Shown here piece by piece: positions 45,931-58,637 of a stretch of DNA of 64,000 nt (within the stretch, counting starts at the first letter, position 1; every line of letters starts with the position of its first letter). The stretch spans positions 4,650,001-4,714,000 of the forward strand of contig JAQJZZ010000010.1 of the NCBI GenBank assembly GCA_030077755.1. The letters run 5' to 3'. The notes below the pieces were generated by a model that worked only from the letters and a program-made list of their open reading frames with translations, ran no database searches and had not been told where the DNA came from. Source of the DNA: Filosporella fistucella. Lineage: Eukaryota; Ascomycota; Leotiomycetes; Helotiales. The position numbers were made by a program, and so were the translations under genes.

Positions 45931-46738
45931 TCACCCAACCACTTCTCCTGCTGCCCTTCTCAGAAAGTCCGCAACAATTTCCGGCTGTGTCAAATGCGGG
46001 CTATGTGCCGAGAAGACTCGCTCAACCTCAATTTCACCTCCCGCATCCTTTACGGCTGCTACCATACTTTCCTGTCCTTGCAAAGGAATAGCTTTGTCGT
46101 CTTCGCAAATGAGATACGCCGAAGGAATTTTCTTCCACGCCGCAGCTGTGGCTCCTTGTTGGAAAGTCGCAAGAGAATGCGGCTTCAATTTGGATATCCA
46201 TTTCTCTGCTTCTGTTGGGTCTAAATCATGGTAAAGCTTTGGGAGCCACCAGTCACTCGAATTCAAAACGTTCCCGTCCTATTACTCTTTAATTTCGGCG
46301 CTCATGTTCATTGATATTCTTCAAACTCACGTCGTCAACTTGCCAATCTTCCTGCACACCGCCAACTGCATCCTGCAGACTGACTCCTATTGGCAGGACG
46401 AACGCTGTTGCGTATGTTATCTTCGTCACTGAAGTTTTGCTACCATGCTGTGCTCTCTCAGCTTTGCTGAGCCCTTCCAGGGCGCTACTGGAGGGTATAC
46501 CTCCCCAGCTGTGGGCATGGACCACAACGTCATTGCCACCATCAAGCTCTTTCAATACAGCATTTCTTATGATCTCGATGTCTTGGTCGAGTGACACTGT
46601 TGCAGGTACACTGCCAACGCTTGGAAGTGCTAGAGGAACACACTTATAGCCCCGAGGTTCGAGGAGAGCAATGACTTTGTGGAAAAAATCTGGACTGTGC
46701 CATGCACCATGACAAAAGACAATAGTGGGTTTCGACAT
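45931..46738 (-). CDS. Alpha/beta hydrolase, plant MES / salicylate-esterase-like fold
   Basis: Exons (minus) 46738-46331 and 46278-45931 (52-bp intron) give 251 aa. The start MSKPTIVFCHGAWHSPDFF has the oxyanion-hole string HGAWH. The nucleophile elbow is VHAHSWGG (Ser at residue about 78). The acid is in YLICEDDKAIP and the base His in FSAHSPHL. The triad is complete. Such proteins hydrolyse small esters, including aromatic methyl esters, but the substrate cannot be read from sequence. It is divergent from the Zn2Cys6 regulator, 555 bp apart. Confidence 0.93.
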
Positions 46739-47293
46739 TGAAAGACTTGGGAAATGTGAGGCGAGATGCTGGAGAGGATGTTGGGATTTCTATGAGTAGG
46801 TGTGAGCAGCACAGAGGTAGGAAGTGAGATTTCATATATAATTATCTGCCATTATTTGCCATGTTATATATTATAAAAACGAAAAATACGACGTGTGTAT
46901 ACATCGCACTTTTCATCAAATCGCAGCAGCTTTCCTAGAAGGATTACTTCTTGCACTTTGAGAATCTGAAGTAGGCTGCATGAGACCGAAACCGACCCCT
47001 AATCAGGACTAGTATAGTCAAAGAGCCTCGGGGCGTTTGTGAAATGCTATAGAGAGGCGCGCCCATGACCGCAATTGCTGTCCGACGCAGCGAATGGAAT
47101 CAGCGATGGAGATGCTTACCATACTTCTACCTTCAATCCCGCCTTGGCAGTATTCTCTATTAGTGCTGACCATCTTCCCCTGAAATTCGGGACATAAGGA
47201 AAACCGATCCCGAACACCTTTGGAGCGAGTCGTAGACTTGTAAATGATACAATTCGATACCATCCAATTAAATTTTATATCGACAGACCTAAA
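46739..47293. promoter_or_regulatory. Divergent promoter, hydrolase / Zn2Cys6 regulator
   Basis: 555 bp. It contains CCGAAACCG near 46986, a direct CCG repeat of the type some Zn2Cys6 proteins bind, but such triplets are common and this is weak evidence. Confidence 0.4.
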
Positions 47294-48897
47294 ATGTATA
47301 TTCATTCAAACCCAATACCGCATCGTTCACATAAAAAATCTCGAGGGGGGTGTTTGGCATGTAAAGCTCGTAAAGTAAAAGTAAGTTTATGTTAACCCGG
47401 TTTCATATGTCTTATTGCTGAAGCTGATGTCGACATAGTGCGACGAGAAAAAACCTGTATGTGGAAAATGTGAAATACACTTTTCTAATATCAAAAGTTG
47501 TGATTATGGGTCTGTAACGAAGGGGAAGAAAAAACCGCTAGCGAGGGACAGTCTCCTGAGAAACACCTTCACGAGACCAGTGCCTGGCTTGAAGTCTACT
47601 TCTCGTTCAGTTGTTCGTCCATCTGAACGCTGCTTACTGCCCTTGGATAATGATTTATCTTCCAATTCTACGGAATCTTTGCCCAACTCCAGGTCTGTTT
47701 CTGATAGCGGGAGGCCCAGATGCTACAGTTGTCACGGTGGCCAAACAGGCAAGATACGAGATATCCAAAAGACTATAGCCTTGTTGACCATTAACTTAGA
47801 TGGAGGACTTTCTGAATCTAATACTTCCTGCATATGCACGACCTGTGGCACCTCAAGAGATATAAATGCCGAAGTCTTTCTACCCGACACAATTCCGGCC
47901 GCCACAAAAATAGACCCCTTCTCCATTCTTCCCGCAAACAGCAGTCCCCGTGTCCATGCTCTGACCTATCACTGTAAGAAAACACCTCTGAATTCCCTAC
48001 ACTGACTAACTCCAACAGGGACAAACACACTCGCCGACTTCCCCACCAAAATACACTCTCAATATTGCACCAATCCTTCCTGGATCAGCACCGCTATCTC
48101 CAACCCCACTCTCTTCAATGCCACTCTCTTCGTGTCAGCTATCCACGACGCAGGACTCCACTGCCAAGATGATAGTCCAGAGATTCTATATTTCAAAGCA
48201 GAGACTATACGGGCACTCAACAAATCTTTAAGGGATCCAATACAAGCAGTAGCAGATGAGACACTAGCTGCTGTTTTGCTGTTAACTCATATAGTTGTAT
48301 GTTTTCTTCCTCGCTTTGTATCGTTACCTATATCATGGTTAACTAAGAGTATCAGAGTCTTATCGGAGAGCGAAAAGAAGTCGATGTTCATATCAAAGGA
48401 CTGAAGCAGATGATCAGTTTGAGAGGAGGAATTAGTAAATATGCTATCGATGGCGTATTTCTACATATGCTATGCATGTTCGAGTCCCTTTCTCTTTCAC
48501 CCTAAAATCTCAGATACACATTTTCTAACTCTGTATCCATAGAACAAACCACCTCACAGCCGTCCTCTCAGAGTCACCCTCTATTTCCTCCCCTGAGAGT
48601 TCCCTGGCCGCCTCCCCTTCACCCCCAAGCCACCCAACGTGTCTGCCTCAAAACTCGCCCCTCCTTATCCCTTTCGCTATCTCATGTGGTTTCCATCCTC
48701 TCGTCGCCAGCTTGCTTCATGAGATGCGGTTCCTGTATTATGTGCTTGATGCTTTTACAAGGAAATTGTTGCCTGGATTTAGAGAGGGCTTTGAGAAGAC
48801 GGTGGAGAGTTTGGAGGTTATGGGCAGGATGGAAGAGGAGAGGGAGGGGCTCTGGATTAAGCGGAGACTGAAGAAGTGGGGGGAACAGAAGGTGTAG
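47294..48897 (+). CDS. Zn2Cys6 transcription factor
   Basis: Exons 47294-47380, 47439-47973, 48019-48296, 48356-48477 and 48543-48897 give 458 aa. The zinc cluster is split by the first intron: RGGCLACKARKVK / CDEKKPVCGKCEIHFSNIKSC, so all six cysteines are present. A basic linker follows (KGKKKPLARD). Residues about 165-458 form the fungal-specific regulatory part, including FSILPANSSPRVHALTYHY, and LIGERKEVDVHIKGLKQMI across the third splice. The protein is shorter than many relatives and ends with a basic tail (IKRRLKKWGEQKV). Target unknown; the divergent hydrolase is the obvious candidate. Confidence 0.88.
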
Positions 48898-49288
48898 TAT
48901 CATATATGGTTTAGTTGCGGGTGGTGCTGTTTGAGGGCTGGTTGTGGAAGAAACCACAAAGTGGAAGATTGACTGTATTCACAACATCAGACAGTCTTGC
49001 AGGCATACACAGTGAACCAATTGATCAGAATCCTTCAGATTTCACCTATCTCTCCTTCATCCCCATTGCCTACTCCTCACACTATCTCAAGTCCCAGACG
49101 CCGATAAAGCTCTCGGTCCAAATTCTCCATGGCCATCCCACGCAAGCTATGCATCGAACAATAGTCAGACTATATGTATCTGCAACCCAACAATATTACA
49201 CTAAGAAGCAAAATCCCTATTTGCACCGCAATCCAAACCGTCTTCCCCTCATTAGAGCTCAAACTAAGCAATTACTAAAGAATGGCAA
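48898..49288. other. Convergent 3' regions
   Basis: The Zn2Cys6 and TMCO4-like genes end toward each other. A plus-strand frame at 48915-49487 overlaps the latter and lacks coding features. Confidence 0.5.
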
Positions 49289-52200
49289 TTATGCAAAAGT
49301 CATCTCTATCTCTTTCTCCCGGCCAAATTCCTCGTCGTCATCTGCCCACGCATTATGGCCCAGGTCCATGGGTGGTAAAGTGGCTGGAAGCGTGGAACTA
49401 CTTTTAAGCTCTGGTCGCTGTAAAGTTGCTGCACGATCAGTGGGCTCCGGGGTTGGTGGGTTGACTGGAGATCGCAGGGGAAGGTGATGGGAAGATGTGG
49501 TGGCAGATCGTGGTGGAGACACATAGGACGATTCAAAAGTCATTTGGACTTCCTCTTCTTCATCCTCTGCATATTTTGGCGGTGGCTTATGAGTCGGAAG
49601 ATATTCGCTGCTGGATTGCCTTGGTGATGCCGAAGGAGAATGTTGGAAACTGTTCGGCCTGAGCATGCTGGCAGTGTCATAGGACTTTGTTTCCCGGAGG
49701 GAGTTTCGGGGATTGAGGGAACTCGACGATAAGTTCAGATCTAGTTTCATCGGTGGCAGCGTAGATTTCAGCTCTTTGACCTCCATATGCTCACTCGCAA
49801 GCTCGGCACGAATAGCATCAATGTCAAACAAAACACCATGGTTATTGCCCTGGCCATCCTCCGTCCTGCTGGTCGATCCTCCGGGCTCTCCTTTCATCTC
49901 TTCATAAGTCTCCCATTCCTTCTTCTCAACCACCGCCTTCTTCTTTCTGCTGAAGAAACCAAACTTTCCTTTGGATTCTTTCTCTTTCTCCTTCTTCTCG
50001 AACTCCTTTCGAGCTTCCTCAATCTCATTGATAAGTTCTCGTTGGCGTTTCTGATGATTCTCCGGATCGGGATCCTCGATCTCAGTGAACTCGTCACTTT
50101 CGACCATCCACCCAACCTCTCGGAGTAATCGGGGCATCGCTGTACGATATGCCATATGCCCTGGCACGAATTCTGTCACATCGACATTTTCCAAGCCAGG
50201 AATATCCTCCACTGGTGCAAGCCCGGCTACTCGACTGATTCCTCCACTGGTCAAACGAAACAAATAACCCAAAATCCAGTCATTTTTGGCAAAGCCGTTG
50301 ACAAATCGGCCAGCCACAACACTTCTTGCCTTTAAATATTCATCTCTCTTTGCGACAATGGGCGATCCGAAAAGGTAAACATTTTGTACAAGTCCATACG
50401 CCCCTTTTCGAGCCAATTCCTTCAAGCAAGAGAAGATAACCCTAGAGCCAAGAGAGTATCCCACGAATGTGATCGGCCTAGTTCCGAGATTCCGGTCAAT
50501 TAATGAATCGGCAAGAATCAAACCTGCTGAATTGGCTCGATCTAAAGATACCGTCCAAGGGTTGTCAATGAGATACGCTAGTTTAGTCAAGACCACAGGC
50601 AATTGCAGAGCTGCCATAAGACCAATTAAGATGGTGCTGCCAAGTACTTGTTGGAGACCTTGGGTCAATGCCTAAACATAGTCAGTGAGGGTGTAATACT
50701 CAGTTTAGTAAGACCTACCTCTGTAGCCAATATATTGATTGTGTCTCCCATACTTTGTAGCATTTCAGGCTCCCAAAGTACGGAATAGATATCACCCATG
50801 ATAGGGTCTACCGTGCTGTAAGGCAGCCGAACATCATCGACCTTTCCTGTCATCCACCCTGAAACTGTGACGATCAAATTAACTCGCTTATTATTATGAA
50901 GCGGTCTGTACTCAAATGTCTTAACAGCTCCAGTTCTTCGATTGGCAGCTCTAACAGCAATGATACCACCAGAGGCAGCAGCACCAGAGGTAATGATGGC
51001 AGCCCCTCCGGCTCCAGCAAGAAAACCGCTTGTTCCTGCAACACCAATAGTGGTGAAACCAGCAGCAAGACCAGCACCGATCATAGGAGCAAGAAGGCCA
51101 GCCGAAAGCCCGATGACCAAACTCCCACCAACTGTAGCAAGTCCCATCATCATGTAGCGTTTCTTGAGTGCCAACTTCCTCCGGTTTTCTTTGTGTTCAT
51201 CTTCATTCCAGTTTTCTTTTTCTGCTGCTTGTTGCATTTCCAGTGCATCGGTGACTCGCTTCTCAAATCGACATATTTCAAGCCACGAAACTTCCATGTT
51301 CTCTCCCACCTTTTCGAGTAAAACTCTTGACCGAGCATCGTATACTGAATCGGCAATGAGAGTGAGGAACAAATCACAAAGAACGGTCCAACGAAGATCA
51401 ATATCTAGACTGGCTGTTGTCGGAAGCTGAGAAGGAGTTCGCACTTCGGGTAGATCATCTCCTGCATGTTCTTGATAAGGAGGTGGTACAGGAGCAACTT
51501 CTTCGTCATAACGAGAAGTAGGGGTGCGAGAAGGAGGTGGTAGACGTGGTGATGGCATCGATGGCTGGGAAGATACAGATGCCCTTGGACTTTTATCGGT
51601 TGAAGCCATGGATTCCGTCCTTGGAGATGGAAGCCCAGCTGTGGAAGGCGGTCTCTCAGCCATTGGGTTCTTAACGCGAGCATTTTGCATAAGTGTAGGA
51701 GTTAAGTCTGTAGGCACCACACCGTGATCTGCCAGTTGTTCGATCATAATCTGCTCAGCTGTACTGATATCCATGTGGGCATATAATCGAACCATCATTT
51801 TTTGACTCCACATTCTCATTGCTTCGGCTGCAACTTGTAATTCTTTCTTTTTGCTCCCTTTCGTTGTTGCCATCGTTTCGGTTTGTTGCATCATTTCTGA
51901 TAATATTAATCGTGTCATTCCGACATACGCTATCCTCTGCCCCTCCGTCAAAAGATCCTTTGTAGCTTGCATCTGTGATAACGCGTCCCGCTGCTCTTCG
52001 TCTTCCATTTCTCCAGCGCCCGTGCCATTAACATCTTTAAACAGATATTGGGTATTTTCGTCTAGACTCGTTGCCGATTGAGCATCTTCTTCTAGTTGTA
52101 CTCTTGTGTACCCTTTCCCTGCCCCACCAAGTCCCTCATATGGATCGCCTTCGATGTCTGAATCATGAGCCTCCTTTGCGATCAACCTATTGTCGTCATC

Positions 52201-52899
52201 ATACAGATCGTAAGGTGCATATGCTGGCATGGTCTGCCATTCATCCTCTTCGGCATTCGGTGTCTCCGCCGGTTTGGTTGTCAGTTGCTGATGCGACCAT
52301 TCAGATACACCTGCATTGTTTGAACTTTCTCCCCGGGTATGGCTGACTCCTTTCGAAATCTCGCTGTGGCGCTTGGCCTTCTGAGCTTCCTCTAGGCCCT
52401 CCTTCGAAATATCGTTTGTTTTCAAATCGTCTTCTGCGGCTTTCGCGGATTCTTGCACAATATCCTTCGGCGCTTTCTCGACATTTTTCAAACTTTCTTG
52501 AACATCTCGTTCTTCGGGAGGTGATATCGGTGGAGGGATCTGAGCCTTTTGTGCTCTTTCACTAGATTCTGCAAGCCCCGGCATTGGTGTGGAAGGTAAA
52601 GGCGTTGACTGGGCATCTTTGAAATCCTCTTCACTACTCGAGTCTCCATTTTCATTATCCGCCCCGTACTTCGGCTTGTCGATCGATTCCTTCACTGAAT
52701 CCGAGTCCTTTTCCGTGGCATGTCCATTCACCTCCCCTTTTGACTCCTCCTCCTCCGCCCCTACCGTTACGGGCACAATCTTATGTTTCTTTACCGGTAG
52801 GCCCCATTCGTCCAGCTCTGCCGGTGCAGTACTATGTGCCACATCTCCATTGCTAACTGCATCGGCCGTTTCTATGTTCGCGGGTCTGCTCTCCGGCAT
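49289..52899 (-). CDS. TMCO4/DUF726-family membrane alpha/beta hydrolase
   Basis: Exons (minus) 52899-50719 and 50671-49289 (47-bp intron) give 1187 aa. I start at the ATG of MPESRPANIETADAV; the frame is open a little further but without ATG. Residues 1-260 are acidic and low-complexity. A Gly/Ala-rich hydrophobic segment lies around 585-655 (GGSLVIGLSAGLLAPMIGAG, then GVAGTSGFLAGAGGAAI). The DUF726 core follows: VSGWMTGKVDDV, SVLWEPEMLQSMGD, and the nucleophile elbow GYSLGSRVIF with Ser near residue 800. The C-terminal 250 residues are K/E- then S/P-rich. The family is thought to hydrolyse lipids at internal membranes. Confidence 0.92.
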
Positions 52900-53459
52900 A
52901 TTGGTCGACCTATCCACCGCCTTGAGTCGCAGCGGTCTCAGCTCCTCTCATCCAAGGGATACAATAGCATATGCGGTTTGAAAGACTGGGCCCTCCTTAT
53001 ATCGTGATGTAAGATTCGTCTTTAGTAGACGCATACTGTCTAAAGCACTTAGATTAGTGCTAGGTCTTGCGCGCTTTGTTCACTCGAGACTCGCAATCGA
53101 GGTGCAGGGGTATCAACGCTAAAAGTGAGTTTGTGGTGGGGCGAGCACCAGAAGTTTAGTGGCTGTTGAGCTTGACAGTCAGCCTGTGGAGGTATGCTGT
53201 CGGTATTAACGCCAACTGGCTTCACTTCTTGTACCGGACGTATTCTGTCACATAAATATAGCAGGGCTGAAAAAGAGGCACACGACAGGACGGATATTAT
53301 TGATGGAATGTCTTTGTCTACCAGCAACGCAATTCCAGGACTCGATGAAGGTTATTTTGCACAACAATCCTCCACAGGATCGTTTCTTTATTGGGTATTA
53401 ATCCGAAGTATGACATGAGCAAGAAACTGCTGCTAAAACGCCTTCTAAGCACCCTTAAG
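52900..53459. other. Promoter of the TMCO4-like gene
   Basis: 560 bp, no gene seen. It also holds the UTP23 3' end. Confidence 0.5.
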
Positions 53460-54399
53460 TCAATCTTCCTCAGCCACCTCCGACTTCTGTTCTGGATCTG
53501 CTGTACTCTCTCCGTCCCCTCCCTCACCCCCAGATTTGTTTTTTCTTTTCCGTTTCCGTTTCCCAGTAGGCTCCGTTACATCCGCCTCAGCCGTGCTCGG
53601 AAGCGGAGCATTTTTGCTATCTCTCTCGGATTCTGACTTTAATCCCTCCCTTTCGGTCTTCTTTTTCGATTTCTTGACAGATAGAGGATTAGGACCTTTG
53701 GGGCCCTTCCCAGACTTTTTCTTCTTTGGTGTTGACGCACCATCTGGTTTATGGTCGTCATCTTCCTCGTCATCGTCCCTCTTGCGCTTTAAGCTTCCAC
53801 TTCCTCTCTTCAGTCCCGCCCTGAACTTGACTCTCTCCTCCCTTTCCCTATTATCAGCCGAAACATCGGCCATAGGCTCCATAATCATGACACTGCGATT
53901 GACATACACGAGCGGCACTCCAAGAATACCCCTCATAAGTTTCCGGACCTCCAGATCCTGGCTTGCGACCACATAGCAATTCTTATTCCTCTTGCTCCCC
54001 TTTGGATCAACGACTGAGGACAGGCATTCTTGCGTGCTGAGGGGTTCGGCATATTCTTCTGGTTTGTGACCACATCTTCTTCGCTCGAAAGTTTTCGCCT
54101 TGTCAATGAGAAATGAAACGCCAGGTTCTTTGGCAGCTGCGTAAAGATGTCGCATGCAGCATTGTGTAATCACTTAGATATTGAATTAGCTCTAGTTTCG
54201 TGAGGTGATTTGTATACATACTCGGCTTGACTTGACCATGCAAAGTCCTCTCTAATCCTCCTATGAGATCCATTTTGAATCTATCCGCATCTCTGATCAT
54301 GTCCGCATCGAGGAGTACTTGGTAAGGTTCGCGGAACCCGAAATTGAGACCATACTGCTGCATGAGCTTCCGATACTGTTTCGATCGTTTACCCCTCAT
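53460..54399 (-). CDS. UTP23: rRNA-processing protein Utp23
   Basis: Exons (minus) 54399-54222 and 54172-53460 (49-bp intron) give 296 aa. The start MRGKRSKQYRKLMQQYGLNF and REPYQVLLDADMIRDA are diagnostic. The splice restores VKPMITQCCMRHLYAA, and the Cys/His zinc site continues in RRCGHKPEEYAEPLSTQEC. The PIN-like core ends with NKNCYVVASQDLEVRKLMRG and PLVYVNRSVMIMEP. The tail is lysine-rich and nucleolar in character (GKRKRKRKNKS). Utp23 binds the snR30 region of pre-rRNA in the 90S particle. In yeast Utp23 lacks a full PIN active site. Confidence 0.95.
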
Positions 54400-55101
54400 T
54401 TTGTATGTGTAATGTAGTGGGATCTGGGATAAGAACCTGCTCTGGTTGCTTGATGAAAGTTTTTGAATTTTGGCGCTAAGGAAATTTAAGGTTCACGATA
54501 AGCCTTGTCGGGCGAGGCTGAGAGTGGAGCCGAGAATTTGGTCCAGAGATAATTCCAGCCCTTGCAAGTATAAAAGAGAATGAAGACTACGGACGACAAG
54601 TTTTCATTTCCAACTCACAACAAGGACGATAATATTACGGTACCGACTTCACAACGGTAAGCTTCAGGCATACTGAGCCGCACTTCGGATTGACTCTATG
54701 AGCAGCGGAAAATTCAATTGTGAGTTGACTCTAGCCAAATACACACCATAGGCTGGTAAGCACGTATGGCAATTGATTTTGATCCAGAAATCATGCCAGT
54801 ATCATAACGTTGACTCCGAAGGAATCCCACAAGCGATGTCAAAAGCCTGCTTGCTCTCGCAACTCTCCCGCTCTTCATACAAATTCCAGTCAGTGCTTGC
54901 CAAGTGGCGCAGTGTTCGGCATGTAACTATCTAAAGCCTGGTGACGAGTATTTGAGACAGCACCCCGCCTCTCTGCTCGAGGTCTGTGTCTTCCACGGCC
55001 TTCCCAGCTGAATTGAAGTCCTCCCGATTTTCGCTCTACAACCTCTCTTGAAGGGGCTTTGGAGTTTGCAATATTCATCTGTGAAGCTCTCTCATCTACC
55101 T
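54400..55101. other. Intergenic, no gene seen
   Basis: UTP23 promoter and the 3' side of the phosphatase gene. A 62-codon minus-strand frame at 54890 has no coding features. Confidence 0.5.
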
Positions 55102-56352
55102 TCAGCCATTACTGCGTTTGCACAGAGCAGCAACCACGCTGATGTCGTCCAATTTACCTGCAATTTTGTCAATAGATATCACATATACCATGAATAACGA
55201 CTTACCTCCTTCCATAGCAAGACCCTCTTCCACGGCATGCTCCATAAATGGGCTTTCAGCGAAGGGATCTGTAGCAATGATCTTTGCTGCCCTCACCAGC
55301 TCATCTGCTACAAACCTCATTCCACCACCAGCTCCACCACGTCTATCTCCAGTGCTCGGTCCCCCTTCCCCATTCTCCCATTTGCGAATACTGTCCACGA
55401 CATTTGTAATGATTTCATGCTCCCACAAATTGTCTATAACTCCATCGGACATTGCAAGCACGACATCGTTCTCTTCGACAGGAACTTTATCCATGACTGC
55501 ATTTACCCGTGGTGTATCTGGACTGTTCGTTCCCAATTGCCTGGGACAATCAAACCAATGCCACTGCTCTGTGGTCTTAAAAATTCGTTCAGAGTCTCGA
55601 GGTCGGAGGACCAGTATTTGAGAGTCTCCTAAGTTGGTGACATATAGCAATGGAGTGGGAGGGTCTTTCGAACCAGCTGCGGGTCCTTGGTAGTGTAATT
55701 GTGCACCAGCTGCTGTGGTAGTACCCTGCCATTGGTTGGGAGCAGACGTTGCTTCTATAGTTTGCTCGTATGCCCTCTGTAGGTACGCTATCGGATCTGG
55801 CTCGTAATACTGTCCGGGAGTCCGTAAAACATTCGCATCTTTTTCTACCTCCAAAGCCCAGAAATGGAGTATCAACCTCGACCATAGCCTTGACATAATT
55901 AGCTTAAACAAATGTTACTGGTAGTTTCACTCATACCCTGCATGCCCTCCAGGCCTCGTTGACCAAGCTCCAACTCCATCATTAGCGCCGATAAAGATAT
56001 CACTGGCATATACCGCATCATCCCCATTCGTGTAGCCTTGAATCAGTTCCCCATTCACAAATGCCCTCCTGTCCCGACTGCGATGATGTGTACTTAGAGG
56101 ATCCGAAAATGAGCCTGATGGCGGAGATAAAAACGGAGGCGGGAAAGGCCGTGGTGCTCTCTTTGCAAATAGTGAGAGTCCTGTTTCGAATCGAAATGGT
56201 AGACGTTGTTTTTGCAAAGCAGGAGTATCAACACCAGTTGTTGTTGAATCTGCCAATTCTGGGCGACATCTTGATGCACTCTGTATGATCGATCTGCGGG
56301 GTTGGGGAGATATAGCTTGCGCGACTTTTGTTCGAAGCACCGACCTCCTCAT
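55102..56352 (-). CDS. PTC7: PP2C-family phosphatase, Ptc7-type, mitochondrial
   Basis: Exons (minus) 56352-55937, 55888-55206 and 55157-55102 give 384 aa. The N-terminus MRRSVLRTKVAQAISPQPRR fits a mitochondrial presequence. PP2C metal motifs are in order: DIFIGANDGVGAWSTRPGG, VTNLGDSQILVLR, LAMSDGVIDNLWEHE, and GGKLDDISVVAALC split by the last intron. The first splice gives GGHAGLWSRLILHFW. In yeast Ptc7 dephosphorylates Coq7 and mitochondrial proteins. The last exon is only 56 nt and carries the final metal-binding Asp pair. Confidence 0.93.
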
Positions 56353-58637
56353 TCCAGCGTCGTAAATGGGTTACTGGGTTTGGATATTGTGACGAGGAGG
56401 GAAATCATTTGAAGTTGTTTTTCTTACAAAAGTGCCCCAACGGTCCCGATAAGGAATGTCCGATTGTAGAGGCGACTTGGCAAGGCGGCCTAATGTTCGG
56501 TGGGTCGTGGGGGAGTTGCGGTACCTGCAAAGCCCGAGTTCTCTTCACACAGAAGCCGTATTGGAGAAATTCTCAATTTAGTTGGTAATGCTAGGATGTT
56601 CACCCAGTAGTCATGGAGCACAGGTATACTCACATCTTCAAGTTTTGAGCTGGACTTGGCCAACGATTTGTACCTGAGTTTTCCACGTTCCTGTGCTTGT
56701 GACGGGTGAGTTCCCCACGCAAATTCTATCCAGACTCATGGGTCAAGCGGTCCGAAAACCCCAATGAGATGTGTGTACATGTAGAGTGTTACGGACTTGC
56801 TGTGCGACAGCAAAAACTCTTGTTCTCGTGGATGTTTTGAGATCCTACGTACACTCACAAGGTCTTCCTACAGGATACGTGCTGTGGGGGACGGGACATT
56901 TGACCTCAGAAGTTGGATTCAAGTACAGTCCGTACATTTGCTTCTTTTTTGGCTTTTCTTCTCGGCATCATTTAGATATTGGACCATGTGTCAAACATTT
57001 TGCTTCCTTTGGCTTGGTATTCCGTGAGAGAAAGATGGCTGAGATACTTTTGGAAATTCGCCTGCGACATAAATACACTGTGAGAGTACCACCACTGTCT
57101 GGCGTGACGGCATAGATCTAAACACAGTAAACTCCTTGAAAAGTATATGAACATAGTGAGCATCGAAGCCGTCGATCGTTTACGAGACATCTGTAAACTC
57201 GTGAAGTATTGACGGCTACCACCAATCGTCATGACTGCACTCATGCTCAAGCTTTTAACGAGAAGAAATAAAGATCAATGCCATCCCAATTAAGGTTGAT
57301 GTTGCCGTGACTGCGTACTGAACAGGGTGTCTATATCCTGGATCCTTTCTCAAACAAGTCTGAAATATTCAACATCACACCTAGTAGACGTCTAATCACC
57401 AGCCTCGAATAATTCGGGTCCGAATCTATGGCCAGCCCCGGAACAAACATCGTTTGGTGAAAATTGCAACCTCGTAACAGCAAACCTAGTGTTTGCCGCT
57501 TAGCTGCAAAGTCATATATATTAGCAGGGCAGAATAGCTCAGAAATGATGGCTGTGCTGGGCAGTTTCTGGGCAGGCCGAACGGTTCGTGTTGTTTGCAT
57601 TTCTTCGAATCGGCTCTTCCACATCAAAGCGTCACGAAAGCTCAGAAGGTGGGACGATTTGACAAAAGTGTATCCACAGTACTCCATACTCTGGAGATCT
57701 TTCAAGCTTCAGGCTTCGCCACCGAAACAGCTTGCAACATGAAATCTACCATCCAGTTTGTGCACTGTGTTGACAAAGTCCCGTGTCTGATCTCGTTGTA
57801 CTACTCCATCCTCAATGCTCGTAGTTCGACAAGCACAACAGTGCTAGGAGGAGGCGCCGCTATTTTTATATGACGCGTCCTTCAGCAGCCAAGAAGCTGG
57901 ACAAGGGTTAGTCTCGATGCGGGAGTTAATACGAACAACATCGAATGGTCTGCATGAGCTTGTTGCACTGAGGTGAGACTCGCGTTCCGTGCGAAATTCA
58001 TTTCACCCAGTGAAAGTGCTGATTAAGCCATAATCGACAGAGGTGCCATGTACTGTACAAATATACGCTGCACATAATAGACTTGATCATAACAATTCAA
58101 GAGCAATCTTTTCGTTCTCGTTTTCTTCCTGGTGTTCGTTACTGACACATTTTGTTTTCTCTGATTTCTAGTTTGAAAAACGACAGGCATCTCCAGTTGT
58201 CTGTAGCTGAAAGCAACGGCCTACCGAAGATCCCACCAGTAGTGACGTGCGTGCGCGGGAGAGCTCCTGGTCAACTTTTCTTAATCGAACATTCAAGTCG
58301 TTGACCTTCAAAATCAACATCACTTTACGCTGACCTCAACGAGAATTGTGGCTATTGAAGCGTCGGCAGCACCAGATCAGAGGTTGATAACCCATCCGCA
58401 GCCAATTGCACCACCGTGTCTCAAGTATACCATCGGAAAGGGACAGCAAGACGTCCATGTTGACTTGCTGAGAAGCGCAACCGGATCGCCGGACCCCATC
58501 AATATCACCGAAGAAGGCCTTTCACACTCGTTAATCATATGCGCTGAGGGAGAAAAGATGTCGACTAGAAATCGAGGTGAGATTCGAAGAATTATGGAAA
58601 CACCACCCGCCGCTAACAAAAGTCAGTACTGTCGTTT
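56353..58637. other. Gene-poor interval of 2.3 kb with CAF120 leader
   Basis: No secure gene. Frames at 56771-57115 (plus) and 57331-57705 (minus) have no recognisable features. From about 58350 to 58637 the sequence is open and C-rich and probably forms the CAF120 5' leader, with an upstream ATG at 58558 and a possible leader intron (58577-58622). Confidence 0.45.

Noticed and set aside
49289..52899. Possibility that this is two genes, an acidic protein and a lipase
   Set aside because: The intron at 50672-50718 is well formed, phase 0, and both sides belong to the single DUF726 domain.
57331..57705. 124-codon minus-strand frame
   Set aside because: It begins at a TTG, and the first ATG gives a short protein with no features.
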